Shown here: one piece after another, positions 1 through 6,550 of the stretch | How the letters are laid out: each line of letters begins with the position of its first letter | Numbering within the stretch: the first letter of the stretch is position 1 | NCBI RefSeq assembly: GCF_014076845.1 | Contig: NZ_JACGUT010000047.1 | Location: 186,001-250,000 of the forward strand | Source: Colwellia sp. MB3u-41 | GTDB taxonomy: Bacteria; Pseudomonadota; Gammaproteobacteria; Enterobacterales; Alteromonadaceae | Direction of reading: 5' to 3' | Length of the DNA stretch: 64,000 nucleotides | Notes under the pieces: generated by a model | Database searches by the model: none | Told to the model about the DNA's origin: nothing | The model's input: only the letters and a program-made list of their open reading frames with translations | Translations under genes and position numbers: made by a program

Positions 1-45
1 TGTACCTGAAAAAACAAGAAATAAAGATAAAAGTATCACTCTCAA
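1..45 (-). CDS. Cassette gene fragment, secreted small protein (5' end only)
   Basis: Only the first 15 codons lie in the window. Reading leftward from a TTG at 45-43 gives a hydrophobic signal-peptide-like start (RVILLSLFLVFSGT). An AGGAG ribosome site lies about 7 bases upstream. An in-frame GTG two codons later is the alternative start. The position, directly beyond an attC-like site and on the same strand as the neighbouring cassettes, suggests the next cassette gene of the array. The product beyond the signal peptide cannot be seen. Confidence 0.45.
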   Translation of the reverse strand, partial: MRVILLSLFLVFSGT

Positions 46-64
46 TTTTGAACTCCTTTAAACA

Positions 65-160
65 TAACTCCCCATTAAGAGGCTTTTAATTGTTGGCTAA
101 AATGTGAAGCAAAACGGAACCTAACCAATTGTCAAAGTCCTGCTTGGATGGCTTGTATGG
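65..160 (-). repeat. attC-like cassette recombination site 1
   Basis: Imperfect palindrome downstream of the 174-521 gene. The ends are TAACTCCCC and CTTGTATGG; the inner arms are ATTGTTGGCTA and CTAACCAATTG. The spacer differs from most other sites (TGTGAAGCAAAACGGAA). Confidence 0.6.
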
Positions 161-173
161 CAAAGTAACAAAT

Positions 174-521
174 TTATTTAGGAAATACATTGAGCCCTTC
201 AATAGAACAATGCCACCAACCACTACTAGTTGTCTCTTTATATCTCACAGTCCCTTTGAATGTTTTACTCGCCATCATAGTTAACATAAGTGAATACAAT
301 TCCTTATAATTTGGATTAGCCTTTGCTAATCGCCCACCTTTGTTGTGACTACAACCTGGCATACTGCCACTTTGAAACTCCACATAAAGTCCATCTCCTG
401 GCTCTAGATAAAATGCGGTTGGGTATAAAGAATCTTGTTGTGGTCCGACCTTTAGTTCCGTGGCATTAGATAACGAAGTAAAAGTACAGAAGACGATAGC
501 GGGTATTACTTTTTTTTGCAT
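174..521 (-). CDS. Secreted two-cysteine cassette protein
   Basis: 115 residues; function unknown. Signal peptide about residues 1-20, with cleavage after SNA. The mature part has exactly two cysteines, C57 and C105, likely a disulfide. The family core is LYSLMLTMMASK at 75-86, followed by a predicted strand ending in the second cysteine. The ATG at 521 has an AGGTG ribosome site 8 bases upstream. It belongs to the family shared by almost every cassette here. The helix-strand-Cys pattern resembles binding (B) subunits of subtilase-type AB5 toxins, but that is inference from pattern memory only. Confidence 0.75.
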   Translation of the reverse strand: MQKKVIPAIVFCTFTSLSNATELKVGPQQDSLYPTAFYLEPGDGLYVEFQSGSMPGCSHNKGGRLAKANPNYKELYSLMLTMMASKTFKGTVRYKETTSSGWWHCSIEGLNVFPK

Positions 522-551
522 TTATAAACACCTTAATTTAACTTGTTTGCT

Positions 552-640
552 TAACGCCCTATTAATGGGTAAATAATTGTTGGCTAAAATAAGCGACGAA
601 GGAGCAAAAACCACGGTTATTTGTTGATTTTCTTATTAGC
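552..640 (-). repeat. attC-like site 2
   Basis: Lies between the start of the 174-521 gene and the broken duplicate cassette. Begins TAACGCCCTATTAATGGG, with arms around TTGTTGGCTA and CCACGGTTATTTG. The common spacer AAGCGACGAAGGAGC is present. The inner arm is damaged in the same way as in site 10, fitting a duplicated cassette. Confidence 0.6.
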
Positions 641-642
641 TT

Positions 643-971
643 TTATTTACTGCTAGTGATGTGCTTGATTCTTGATATCCCTTGAATACACCCATCTATA
701 CTTAGCGAAAGTGATTGTGATGAAATATGAGCAGAAAGGATCAGCGAGTAAATCTCGTTGAAATAAGAATGTTTATCATCAAGTATATAATAATCTGCAC
801 GACCACATCCTCCTAAATCATACATTCCTATTTGTTTAACTACCCCCCTGCGCGGCCTTCATACCAATGAATAGTAGTAATTTTTCCGGTACTTACTCCC
901 GATGCTGCATTCGCAGAACCAAAAATTGATGTGCATACTAAAAATAGAATGGTGTAGATAATATTTTTCAT
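643..971 (-). pseudogene. Frameshifted copy of the 4346-4675 cassette gene
   Basis: Nearly identical to the intact gene at 4346-4675, including the ATG at 971, the signal peptide and the last 60 codons. Near 841-858 the copy reads ACTACCCCCCTGCGCGG where the intact copy reads ACTAAAACCCCTGTGTGG, one base shorter. The frame breaks and reaches a TAG stop about 40 codons in. The remaining 3' frame (643-825) is still open and ends in the family cysteine motif DGC. Similarity continues into the flanking attC-like ends, so a whole cassette was copied. Confidence 0.85.
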
Positions 972-1000
972 TGAGATATCTCTGAGTTAATTTAGAAAGC

Positions 1001-1093
1001 TAACGCCGTTTTAAGCGGAAAATTGCAATGGGCTAAAAAGTGTAGCTGAGTGAAACAGCCAACTTTTTTTATCATTGTTGAATTTCTTGTTAT
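1001..1093 (-). repeat. attC-like site 3
   Basis: Begins TAACGCCGTTTTAAGCGG and ends CTTGTTAT, two bases before the stop codon of the 1096-1431 gene. Inner arms are weak (GGGCTAAAA and CAGCCAACTT). Confidence 0.55.
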
Positions 1094-1095
1094 AT

Positions 1096-1431
1096 TTAAT
1101 TTGTCGTAATATAAGCATGCCTTAAATCTTCTGAGGTTGAGGCAAGACTACATTGTCCTGTTCCACCTAATGTAATAGTCTGCTTTGAAACTTGAGAAGC
1201 CAACAAAATAGAAAGAATATTTTTCCCTTCATTAGTTGATCCATCAAAAGTAAATCTCCATGAACTAGTACCACAAGTTTGGCTTGATATAGCACCATTA
1301 ACTTGTATTTGACAGTTCTGGCTGATTCCAGTTGTGTGGCAAACTACTTTATTAATAGTCCCGGTAAACGAAGCTCCAGCAAAAGAGTAACTAGAAATAA
1401 CAAGACTTAGAAATAGACACAATATTCTCAT
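1096..1431 (-). CDS. Secreted cassette protein, four cysteines
   Basis: 111 residues; function unknown. Signal peptide about 1-18 (SYSFA). The mature part has cysteines at 31, 40, 53 and 94, so it carries two more than its relatives. C53 and C94 align with the family pair. The core NILSILLASQVSK is at 71-83, followed by QTITLGGTGQC. The ATG at 1431 has an AGGTG ribosome site 6 bases upstream. Confidence 0.72.
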   Translation of the reverse strand: MRILCLFLSLVISSYSFAGASFTGTINKVVCHTTGISQNCQIQVNGAISSQTCGTSSWRFTFDGSTNEGKNILSILLASQVSKQTITLGGTGQCSLASTSEDLRHAYITTN

Positions 1432-1447
1432 TGATACACCTTAAATA

Positions 1448-1541
1448 TAACGCTCAATTAAGAGGTAAATAATAGTTGAAAAAAATAAGCGACGAAGGAG
1501 CAAATAGCTAGCTGTTATTTGTCCTGCTTGAACGGTTTATA
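1448..1541 (-). repeat. attC-like site 4
   Basis: Begins TAACGCTCAATTAAGAGG. Contains the common spacer AAGCGACGAAGGAGC and the arm GCTGTTATTTGTCCTGCTTGAA. The outer end GGTTTATAT is degenerate. Confidence 0.6.
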
Positions 1542-1556
1542 TTTATTTACCCCATT

Positions 1557-1901
1557 TTAAGAGGAATGAGTACCTCCAAGAGTCATTTCCCCTACGGTAC
1601 AATTAGCATCTTTTAACCACAAAGAAACATCCTTATTACTCATATATGCAGCAAGAAGGTTGGCATGAATAGCCTTTATTCCAGGGTGAGTATGATATAT
1701 AGAAGCATATTTAGCTCCATATCCACTTTGTGAAGTACAGCCACTTAACTCAGGTGATAAACGAACATTTATCCCCCCATTTTGAGTCACAACTAATTTC
1801 ACTACTTTTGAAGAAACAGTCCAACCTGCCTCCGCTGCTTGAGAAATTACAGGGGTCAAGATCAAACTAAATAAAAGCATATTTTTTACATAGGTTTTCA
1901 T
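1557..1901 (-). CDS. Secreted two-cysteine cassette protein
   Basis: 114 residues; function unknown. Signal peptide about 1-22 (PVISQA). Two cysteines in the mature part, C55 and C101. The core AIHANLLAAYMSNK is at 77-90, then DVSLWLKDANC. The segment before the core is rich in His and Tyr (YHTHPG). A GGATG ribosome site precedes the ATG at 1901. Same family as its neighbours, though pairwise identity looks low outside the core. Confidence 0.75.
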   Translation of the reverse strand: MKTYVKNMLLFSLILTPVISQAAEAGWTVSSKVVKLVVTQNGGINVRLSPELSGCTSQSGYGAKYASIYHTHPGIKAIHANLLAAYMSNKDVSLWLKDANCTVGEMTLGGTHSS

Positions 1902-1930
1902 TGATATACATCCATATTGATTTATAAAAA

Positions 1931-2018
1931 TAACGCTTCATTAAGAGGCAAATAATGGTTGGCTAAACTAATCCACGAAAGAGAAAATAGGCAACTGTCT
2001 TTTTGATTGACTTGTTAT
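1931..2018 (-). repeat. attC-like site 5
   Basis: Begins TAACGCTTCATTAAGAGG and ends CTTGTTAT. Arms AATGGTTGGCTA and GGCAACTGTC; the spacer is diverged. Confidence 0.6.
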
Positions 2019-2035
2019 ATTTTTAGCAGCTAGGG

Positions 2036-2386
2036 CTACCAAGGCATTTTTCCAATTTTGATCCCCAATAGATCTTGAGCGTTGCCCCAATGATTACAAG
2101 TAGTATTTACTATAAGATCTACTGATTCTTCACCTGTTGCATATGCGGTCATCACTATGCTAACCATTTCTTTAAAATTAGGTGTGTTACTATCAATGGC
2201 AAAACGTTTCGTAGTTGCGCATGAAGACATCGTAGATTTATCGCCGTCAATATCAACAAATAAGATACTTTTTGTACCACTATAGTAAACACCAGCACCT
2301 ACTATTGTTCTTTCTCTAAAATATTCAGCAGCTGACACACTATTGATAATCATCAAGCTAGCAATCGTAATAATAATTTCTTTCAT
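2036..2386 (-). CDS. Secreted two-cysteine cassette protein
   Basis: 116 residues from the ATG at 2386. The frame is open upstream to 2437, but those codons translate attC sequence, and the signal peptide begins at 2386 (KEIIITIASLMIINSVSA). Mature cysteines are C56 and C97. The core is FKEMVSIVMTAYATGEE at 71-87, followed by a strand and NTTC. Function unknown; family member by the cysteine spacing and core. Confidence 0.75.
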   Translation of the reverse strand: MKEIIITIASLMIINSVSAAEYFRERTIVGAGVYYSGTKSILFVDIDGDKSTMSSCATTKRFAIDSNTPNFKEMVSIVMTAYATGEESVDLIVNTTCNHWGNAQDLLGIKIGKMPW

Positions 2387-2426
2387 AATTAATCCTAAAT
2401 AAATACGTAAGTCTATTGGAAAAATA

Positions 2427-2521
2427 TAACGCCACATTAAGCGGCAAGTAATAGTTGGCTAAAATAAGTGAGACATGAACAGAAAGCCAACTGTCATTTG
2501 ACCGTTTGAGTAACTTGTATG
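2427..2521 (-). repeat. attC-like site 6
   Basis: Begins TAACGCCACATTAAGCGG and ends CTTGTATG. Arms TAATAGTTGGCTA and AGCCAACTGTCATTTG pair well. Confidence 0.65.
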
Positions 2522-2522
2522 T

Positions 2523-2843
2523 TTATTTACTTACTGATATAAAATCAGCACCTGTACAAGAATTATCAGAATAGTTATGTATTCTAACTTTTTTATCCGC
2601 AGCCAATGCCATTGTAGCTAATGTAAACGATTGATTATATGTTGTAATAGAAGATACCTTTACCTCTGGAAAGTATATCCACCCAGAGCATAAACCTGTA
2701 CCTCCTGTAACCTTAACAGCAAAGTTAGCTGCATTTGATCCATTTGACGCAACTTCTAAGACAGTAGATCCCTTTGTGAGCTCTCCTCCTAAAGAGTTAA
2801 AAGCACAGCCAATTGCTAACAGAGTCACTAACCTTTTATTCAT
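2523..2843 (-). CDS. Secreted two-cysteine cassette protein
   Basis: 106 residues from the ATG at 2843, which has an AAGGA ribosome site 8 bases upstream. A TTG two codons earlier is too close to that site. Signal peptide about 1-20. Cysteines C52 and C96 in the mature part (C13 is in the signal). The core QSFTLATMALAADKKVRI is at 71-88. Function unknown; family member. Confidence 0.73.
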   Translation of the reverse strand: MNKRLVTLLAIGCAFNSLGGELTKGSTVLEVASNGSNAANFAVKVTGGTGLCSGWIYFPEVKVSSITTYNQSFTLATMALAADKKVRIHNYSDNSCTGADFISVSK

Positions 2844-2865
2844 CTTCAAAATCCTTAATTAAACA

Positions 2866-2961
2866 TAGCGCCCCATTAATGGGCAAATAATAGTTGGTTT
2901 AAATAAGCGACGAAGGAGCAAAAACCAACTGTTATTTGTCCTGCTTGAATGCCTTGTTAGC
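2866..2961 (-). repeat. attC-like site 7
   Basis: Begins TAGCGCCCCATTAATGGG, with G replacing the usual A in TAAC, and ends CTTGTTAG. The common spacer and the arm ACCAACTGTTATTTGTCC are intact. Confidence 0.65.
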
Positions 2962-2962
2962 T

Positions 2963-3298
2963 TTACTTGAGCACCATATATCCGATATGACAGTAACTCT
3001 GCCCTGATGAGTTTTCATGGTTTGTATATAGAACTACTTGCTTATCCGCCATTTTTGCTGCTAAAAGAACACTTACGAAGGTTTTATAATTAGAATCAGA
3101 TTCATTTAAATATGCCCATGTATGATTATTTCCACAAAGTTTTGGGCTGTTGATTAATGAAACTCTAAAACCATAATTTTGCCCTGGTGCAACATCTATT
3201 GAATTGATTTTTCCAGCAACCGTGCCATCCCATGAGGCTAATGCATTAGTTGATAAAAAGAATGAAGAGTAAAAGAATAATTTAGTTAATTTGGTCAT
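2963..3298 (-). CDS. Secreted two-cysteine cassette protein
   Basis: 111 residues from the ATG at 3298, which has AGGA 7 bases upstream. The longer open frame to 3325 runs into attC. Signal peptide about 1-21 (FFLSTNALA). Cysteines C55 and C103. The core FVSVLLAAKMADKQVVLYTN is at 74-93. The motif LLAAKMADK/NK is shared almost exactly with the 3855 and 5728 proteins, the closest subgroup in the array. Function unknown. Confidence 0.77.
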   Translation of the reverse strand: MTKLTKLFFYSSFFLSTNALASWDGTVAGKINSIDVAPGQNYGFRVSLINSPKLCGNNHTWAYLNESDSNYKTFVSVLLAAKMADKQVVLYTNHENSSGQSYCHIGYMVLK

Positions 3299-3315
3299 GC
3301 TATGTCCTATAAAGC

Positions 3316-3412
3316 TAACGCCCACTAAGAGGCAAATAATAATTGGCTAAAATAAACAACGAAGGAGCAAATAGCCAACTGTTATTTGTCATCATTGAAT
3401 GGCTGTTGTTAT
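3316..3412 (-). repeat. attC-like site 8
   Basis: Begins TAACGCCCACTAAGAGGC and ends TTGTTAT. Arms AATAATTGGCTA and AGCCAACTGTTATTTG. It is followed by a perfect 10-bp palindrome, CTAACGTTAG, at 3426-3435. Confidence 0.65.
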
Positions 3413-3443
3413 ACGCAAATACCACCTAACGTTAGCTATTTCG

Positions 3444-3737
3444 TTAACGTACATTATTTTTTATATTACCATCTGGATCTATGCTAGTAGCTACATCCTG
3501 CTTAGCACATGAATTATAAGTCTCGGGAGAAATATTTCTGTGGGCACCTTGTACTACTACGTTAAACAAACCAACAAAAATATCGCTAATAAAATCAGAG
3601 CTCCAAGAGCTTTCTTTATCGTGCTCACTATAAGTAGAGCCGGAAGTAAAATTGCAACCAGCCTCTTCGGCACCACGAGAGGAGCAACCTGAAGTTACCA
3701 AAATTAAAATAAAAACAAACGTAGATTTAAATGACAT
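3444..3737 (-). CDS. Cassette-encoded lipoprotein, unrelated to its neighbours
   Basis: 97 residues. An N-terminal signal with lipobox LVTSGC (cysteine 18) predicts a lipid-anchored envelope protein. The mature part is hydrophilic with a short hydrophobic stretch, FISDIFVGLFNVVVQG, at about 49-64. It lacks the LLAAK core and the family cysteine spacing, so it is the one clearly different product in the array. The ATG at 3737 has AAGGATG upstream. Function not recognised. Confidence 0.7.
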   Translation of the reverse strand: MSFKSTFVFILILVTSGCSSRGAEEAGCNFTSGSTYSEHDKESSWSSDFISDIFVGLFNVVVQGAHRNISPETYNSCAKQDVATSIDPDGNIKNNVR

Positions 3738-3753
3738 TGATCATCCTTGCGTA

Positions 3754-3847
3754 TAACGCCCACTTAAGCGAACAAAACAGTTGGTTATAATGTGTAGCGA
3801 AGCGGAATCTAACCAACTGTTTTTGTTCCGTTTGAACTTATTGTTAT
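3754..3847 (-). repeat. attC-like site 9
   Basis: Begins TAACGCCCACTTAAGCG and ends TTGTTAT. The most symmetrical site: AACAAAACAGTTGGTTA pairs with TAACCAACTGTTTTTGTT across a TGTGTAGCGAAGCGGAATC spacer. Confidence 0.7.
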
Positions 3848-3854
3848 GTGTGAT

Positions 3855-4208
3855 TTAAATACCAATATATTCCAGTTTACAAGCACCACCTATGATAGGA
3901 GCTAAAGGATTAACATTTACCATTACGGTTTTATCTGCCATTTTGGCTGCTAACGCTAAAGATAAGAGTCCCGCATTACTATTTCGGATATAAAATGGTG
4001 CTAAACCATTTGACCAGGCTGTTGGTTTACAAATATTCCCTACAGAAGTCACCCCTTCTAAAGTAATCCATGTCACATCACTCCATATATTCCCTTCTGT
4101 GTAATAAGGTGCAGCATGAGACTTAAACTCAACAATTTTTGTTGTTTTAAATGTCTCTGCTTGAGCAGTGAATGCAATACTCAATAAACCTAATATTAAT
4201 ATTTTCAT
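3855..4208 (-). CDS. Secreted two-cysteine cassette protein
   Basis: 117 residues from the ATG at 4208, chosen because the signal peptide KILILGLLSIAFTAQA starts there. The open frame to 4265 is read through attC. Cysteines C60 and C110. The core LLSLALAAKMADKTVMVNVN is at 81-100, then a proline-rich loop and GGAC. The end KLEYIGI matches the I-x-Y-I ending of the 5728 protein. Function unknown. Confidence 0.76.
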   Translation of the reverse strand: MKILILGLLSIAFTAQAETFKTTKIVEFKSHAAPYYTEGNIWSDVTWITLEGVTSVGNICKPTAWSNGLAPFYIRNSNAGLLSLALAAKMADKTVMVNVNPLAPIIGGACKLEYIGI

Positions 4209-4254
4209 AATTACCCATAGTTTTGAACAAGTAGCTTGACAGTGAATAAACACA

Positions 4255-4342
4255 TAACACCTCACTAAGAGGTCAATAATAGTTAGTTAAAATAAGCGAC
4301 GAAGGAGCAAAAACCACGGTTATTTGTTGATTTTTTTATTAA
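4255..4342 (-). repeat. attC-like site 10
   Basis: Begins TAACACCTCACTAAGAGG. The half next to the 4346 gene, including AGCGACGAAGGAGC and CCACGGTTATTTGTTG, is the same as in site 2. The shared copy therefore covers this attC half. Confidence 0.6.
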
Positions 4343-4345
4343 CTT

Positions 4346-4675
4346 TTATTTACTGCTAGTGATGTGCTTGATTCTTGATATCCCTTGAATACAGCCATCT
4401 ATACTTAGCGAAAGTGATTGTGATGAAATATGAGCAGAAAGGATTAGCGAGTAAATCTCGTTGAAATAAGAATGTGTATCATCAAGTATATAATAATCTG
4501 CACGACCACATCCTCCTAAATCAGACATTCCTATTTGTTTAACTAAAACCCCTGTGTGGCCTTCATACCAATGAATAGTAGTAATTTTTCCGGTACTTAC
4601 TCCCGATGCTGCATTCGCAGAACCAAAAGTTGATGTGCATACTAAAAATAGAATGGTGTAGATAATATTTTTCAT
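4346..4675 (-). CDS. Secreted two-cysteine cassette protein (intact copy of a duplicated cassette)
   Basis: 109 residues. Signal peptide about 1-22 (FGSANA). Mature cysteines C56 and C95. The core FNEIYSLILSAHISSQSLSL is at 71-90, followed by SIDGC. It is the intact twin of the broken copy at 643-971. Function unknown; family member. Confidence 0.77.
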   Translation of the reverse strand: MKNIIYTILFLVCTSTFGSANAASGVSTGKITTIHWYEGHTGVLVKQIGMSDLGGCGRADYYILDDTHSYFNEIYSLILSAHISSQSLSLSIDGCIQGISRIKHITSSK

Positions 4676-4704
4676 TGAGATATCTCTGAGTTAATTTAAA
4701 AAGC

Positions 4705-4800
4705 TAACGCCGTTTTAAGTGGGAAATTGCAGTTGGCTAAAATGTGAAGCGCTGCGATACCTAACCAAGTGTTTTTAGTCCTGCGGATATGGCTTATATG
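4705..4800 (-). repeat. attC-like site 11
   Basis: Begins TAACGCCGTTTTAAGTGG. Arms GCAGTTGGCTA and CTAACCAAGTG; the spacer is TGTGAAGCGCTGCGATAC. The outer end CTTATATG is degenerate. Confidence 0.55.
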
Positions 4801-4810
4801 TTTATTTATC

Positions 4811-5140
4811 TCACAATAAATCTATTCTTGTTATTTTTGGCTTAGTTTTACCCCAAACGTCAACACATCCATTAACATAACCGTTAACAGCTGCTTTGGC
4901 ATGCATTGCAGCAAGTAATCCTGAGTATATTTCAGAGAAGTGTTTATGAGCATTTGGTAATACATAAATTGATTTATCATCACATGTTTCTCCATGCGTA
5001 GTCGTCCCGTTGAAAAACACATATAGATTTCCTGAATCATGGAACATTAACTTAGAAACTGTCCGCTGTCCTATAGGAGTGTTAGCAAAGGTTACTCCTG
5101 AAAAAAAAACTAAAAAAAACATTAAACAACACTTGAACAT
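4811..5140 (-). CDS. Secreted two-cysteine cassette protein
   Basis: 109 residues. Signal peptide about 1-19 (FFSGVTFA). Mature cysteines C53 and C92. The core HFSEIYSGLLAAMHAKAAV is at 67-85, then NGYVNGC. The end, PKITRIDLL, fits the I-x-x-I closing strand seen in the family. The ATG at 5140 has AGGAAG upstream. Function unknown. Confidence 0.76.
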   Translation of the reverse strand: MFKCCLMFFLVFFSGVTFANTPIGQRTVSKLMFHDSGNLYVFFNGTTTHGETCDDKSIYVLPNAHKHFSEIYSGLLAAMHAKAAVNGYVNGCVDVWGKTKPKITRIDLL

Positions 5141-5165
5141 ATAACTTCCTTTTTTTGAAATACTA

Positions 5166-5263
5166 TAAATACCCCCAAATAAAGGTAAATAATTGTTGGT
5201 AAAAATATTAAAAAGAGTGAAATAACCAACTGTTATTTCACTCCGTTTGAACTACTTGTATGG
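5166..5263 (-). repeat. attC-like site 12
   Basis: The outer end is poor (TAAATACCCCC in place of TAACGCCC). The inner arms AAATAATTGTTGG and CCAACTGTTATTT are good. The spacer ATTAAAAAGAGTG is unlike the other sites. Confidence 0.5.
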
Positions 5264-5268
5264 ACTGG

Positions 5269-5607
5269 CTATTGAAAATTGACCCACTCTATAGTGTAAG
5301 TATCACTCCCAAGATTTTTTGAGTTAACCACAACACGAATTTTACTTTTTGTTGTGTATGCCGAAAGAGTCATCGAAACTATTCCACCATATGCGGGTTC
5401 GGTATTTTTCATCATAGCAAATGTAACATTACTACAAGCTGAACTTTTGTCATTTTCCAACGTGAGAAGAACTGAGTTTTGATGAAGCCCACTATCTTGT
5501 CTTTCTCCCTGCACGTATAAATTTTTTATAGTTGCCATGCCGCAATCTAAACGTGCTGCATTCACAATAGCTGGAAACAGAAATAAAAGAAAAAACATTT
5601 TTTTCAT
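5269..5607 (-). CDS. Secreted cassette protein with altered cysteine pattern
   Basis: 112 residues. Signal peptide about 1-17 (FPAIVNA). Cysteines are C22 and C58. The usual second family cysteine, after the core, is missing and replaced by the stretch NSKNLGSDTYTIEW. If a disulfide forms it must link different elements. The core GIVSMTLSAYTTKSKIRVVV is at 75-94. The ATG at 5607 has AAGGTTTT upstream. Function unknown. Confidence 0.72.
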   Translation of the reverse strand: MKKMFFLLFLFPAIVNAARLDCGMATIKNLYVQGERQDSGLHQNSVLLTLENDKSSACSNVTFAMMKNTEPAYGGIVSMTLSAYTTKSKIRVVVNSKNLGSDTYTIEWVNFQ

Positions 5608-5628
5608 AGTAAAACCTTAATTAAATTC

Positions 5629-5718
5629 TAATGCCTATATTAAGCGGTAAGTAATAGCTGGCTAGGTGTGTGATGCACGAACAACAGCAACTATCATTAT
5701 ACATTTGAATTACTGTTA
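5629..5718 (-). repeat. attC-like site 13
   Basis: Begins TAATGCCTATATTAAGCGG and ends TACTGTTAAC. Arms TAATAGCTGGCTA and AGCAACTATCATTAT are more degenerate than elsewhere. Confidence 0.5.
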
Positions 5719-5727
5719 ACAATATGT

Positions 5728-6069
5728 TTACTTAATTGTTATATATTGTAAAAGACAATACGTTCCCGCTGGGTACTTAATTGTATCCTCTAGCGTAATT
5801 AGTACTTTTTTATTAGCCATCTTGGCTGCAAGTAACATTGAAACAGCCATATCATCACCGTCTTTAATGCTAACTTTATTACTTGTACAAAAAGTTTTAT
5901 CTGAATTGATTAGCTGAAACCAAATGGTTTTATTCCAAGCCGGCGCTAAGGTCCCTTCATTTATATGGTAGCGAATTTCACCAATTTCGCCGGTAGCATC
6001 GACTCTTGCTCCCAAAGCAGTGCTCGATATAAAAATTAAAATTATTGATAAATAGAAAGATATTTTCAT
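5728..6069 (-). CDS. Secreted two-cysteine cassette protein
   Basis: 113 residues from the ATG at 6069. The signal peptide KISFYLSIILIFISSTALG starts there, while the longer frame to 6093 adds only a non-signal leader. Cysteines C61 and C105. The core AVSMLLAAKMANKKVLITLE is at 75-94. Closest in pattern to the 2963 and 3855 proteins. Function unknown. Confidence 0.76.
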   Translation of the reverse strand: MKISFYLSIILIFISSTALGARVDATGEIGEIRYHINEGTLAPAWNKTIWFQLINSDKTFCTSNKVSIKDGDDMAVSMLLAAKMANKKVLITLEDTIKYPAGTYCLLQYITIK

Positions 6070-6131
6070 TATTACCCTATAAATTAAAATCAAAGTGTCG
6101 CCAAATGTGCAACTGCACCTTTAAATATTGC

Positions 6132-6174
6132 TAACGCCCATGACCCTTTGCCCTTTTTGGATGAATTTCATGCT
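6132..6174 (-). repeat. attC remnant
   Basis: A TAACGCCC end is followed by about 35 bases with no inner palindrome before the stop codon of the 6175 gene. This looks like an attC that lost most of its body. The two neighbouring cassettes could no longer be separated here. Confidence 0.4.
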
Positions 6175-6534
6175 TTATTTTACAGGTCCAGTATATTGGC
6201 CAATCCGTATATAATCCAAAGTTGGGTATGCACCTTTTTGGCAAGTTCCTGGGCCGCCTAAATCAACCTTTATACTTTGGGCTTGGGCACTCAAAGCCAA
6301 ACTAATTAGGGCTTGTACCTTAGGACTTGTTAAATCTAGAGGTAAAGCTGCCCAATTTTTCACAGGTAAACCGCCACATGTAATTTGAGAAACATTGGCA
6401 TGTTTATCAAAAGATATATACATCAAATTGGCAGATCCAATTTGAACATGATGTAAAGTTGTTTGTGAAACTGTCCAATTAGATCCAAAAGAACTAAAAC
6501 TTACTAATAATAAAGCTAATATTTTAAATTTCAT
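6175..6534 (-). CDS. Secreted two-cysteine cassette protein
   Basis: 119 residues. Signal peptide about 1-18 (FSSFGS). Cysteines C53 and C98. The core VQALISLALSAQAQSIKVDL is at 73-92, followed by GGPGTC, close to the GGTGQC of the 1096 protein. The end LDYIRIGQ keeps the family's closing strand. The ATG at 6534 has AAGGTTTT upstream. It is the cassette nearest to where an integrase would be expected. Function unknown. Confidence 0.74.
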   Translation of the reverse strand: MKFKILALLLVSFSSFGSNWTVSQTTLHHVQIGSANLMYISFDKHANVSQITCGGLPVKNWAALPLDLTSPKVQALISLALSAQAQSIKVDLGGPGTCQKGAYPTLDYIRIGQYTGPVK

Positions 6535-6550
6535 CGAAAACCTTATAAAC

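Noticed and set aside
2387-2437. N-terminal extension MWRYIFPIDLRIYLGLI of the 2036 gene (and similar extensions at 3299-3325, 4209-4265, 6070-6093)
   Set aside because: These codons lie partly in attC or untranslated sequence, and a signal peptide with its own start follows in each case.
4831-5040. Second frame of 69 codons overlapping the 4811 cassette gene
   Set aside because: Overlaps the real gene in another frame, lacks a signal peptide and ribosome site.
174-6534. Cassette genes as toxin-antitoxin pairs
   Set aside because: Each cassette has a single gene with a secretion signal; no adjacent antitoxin-like partner is present.
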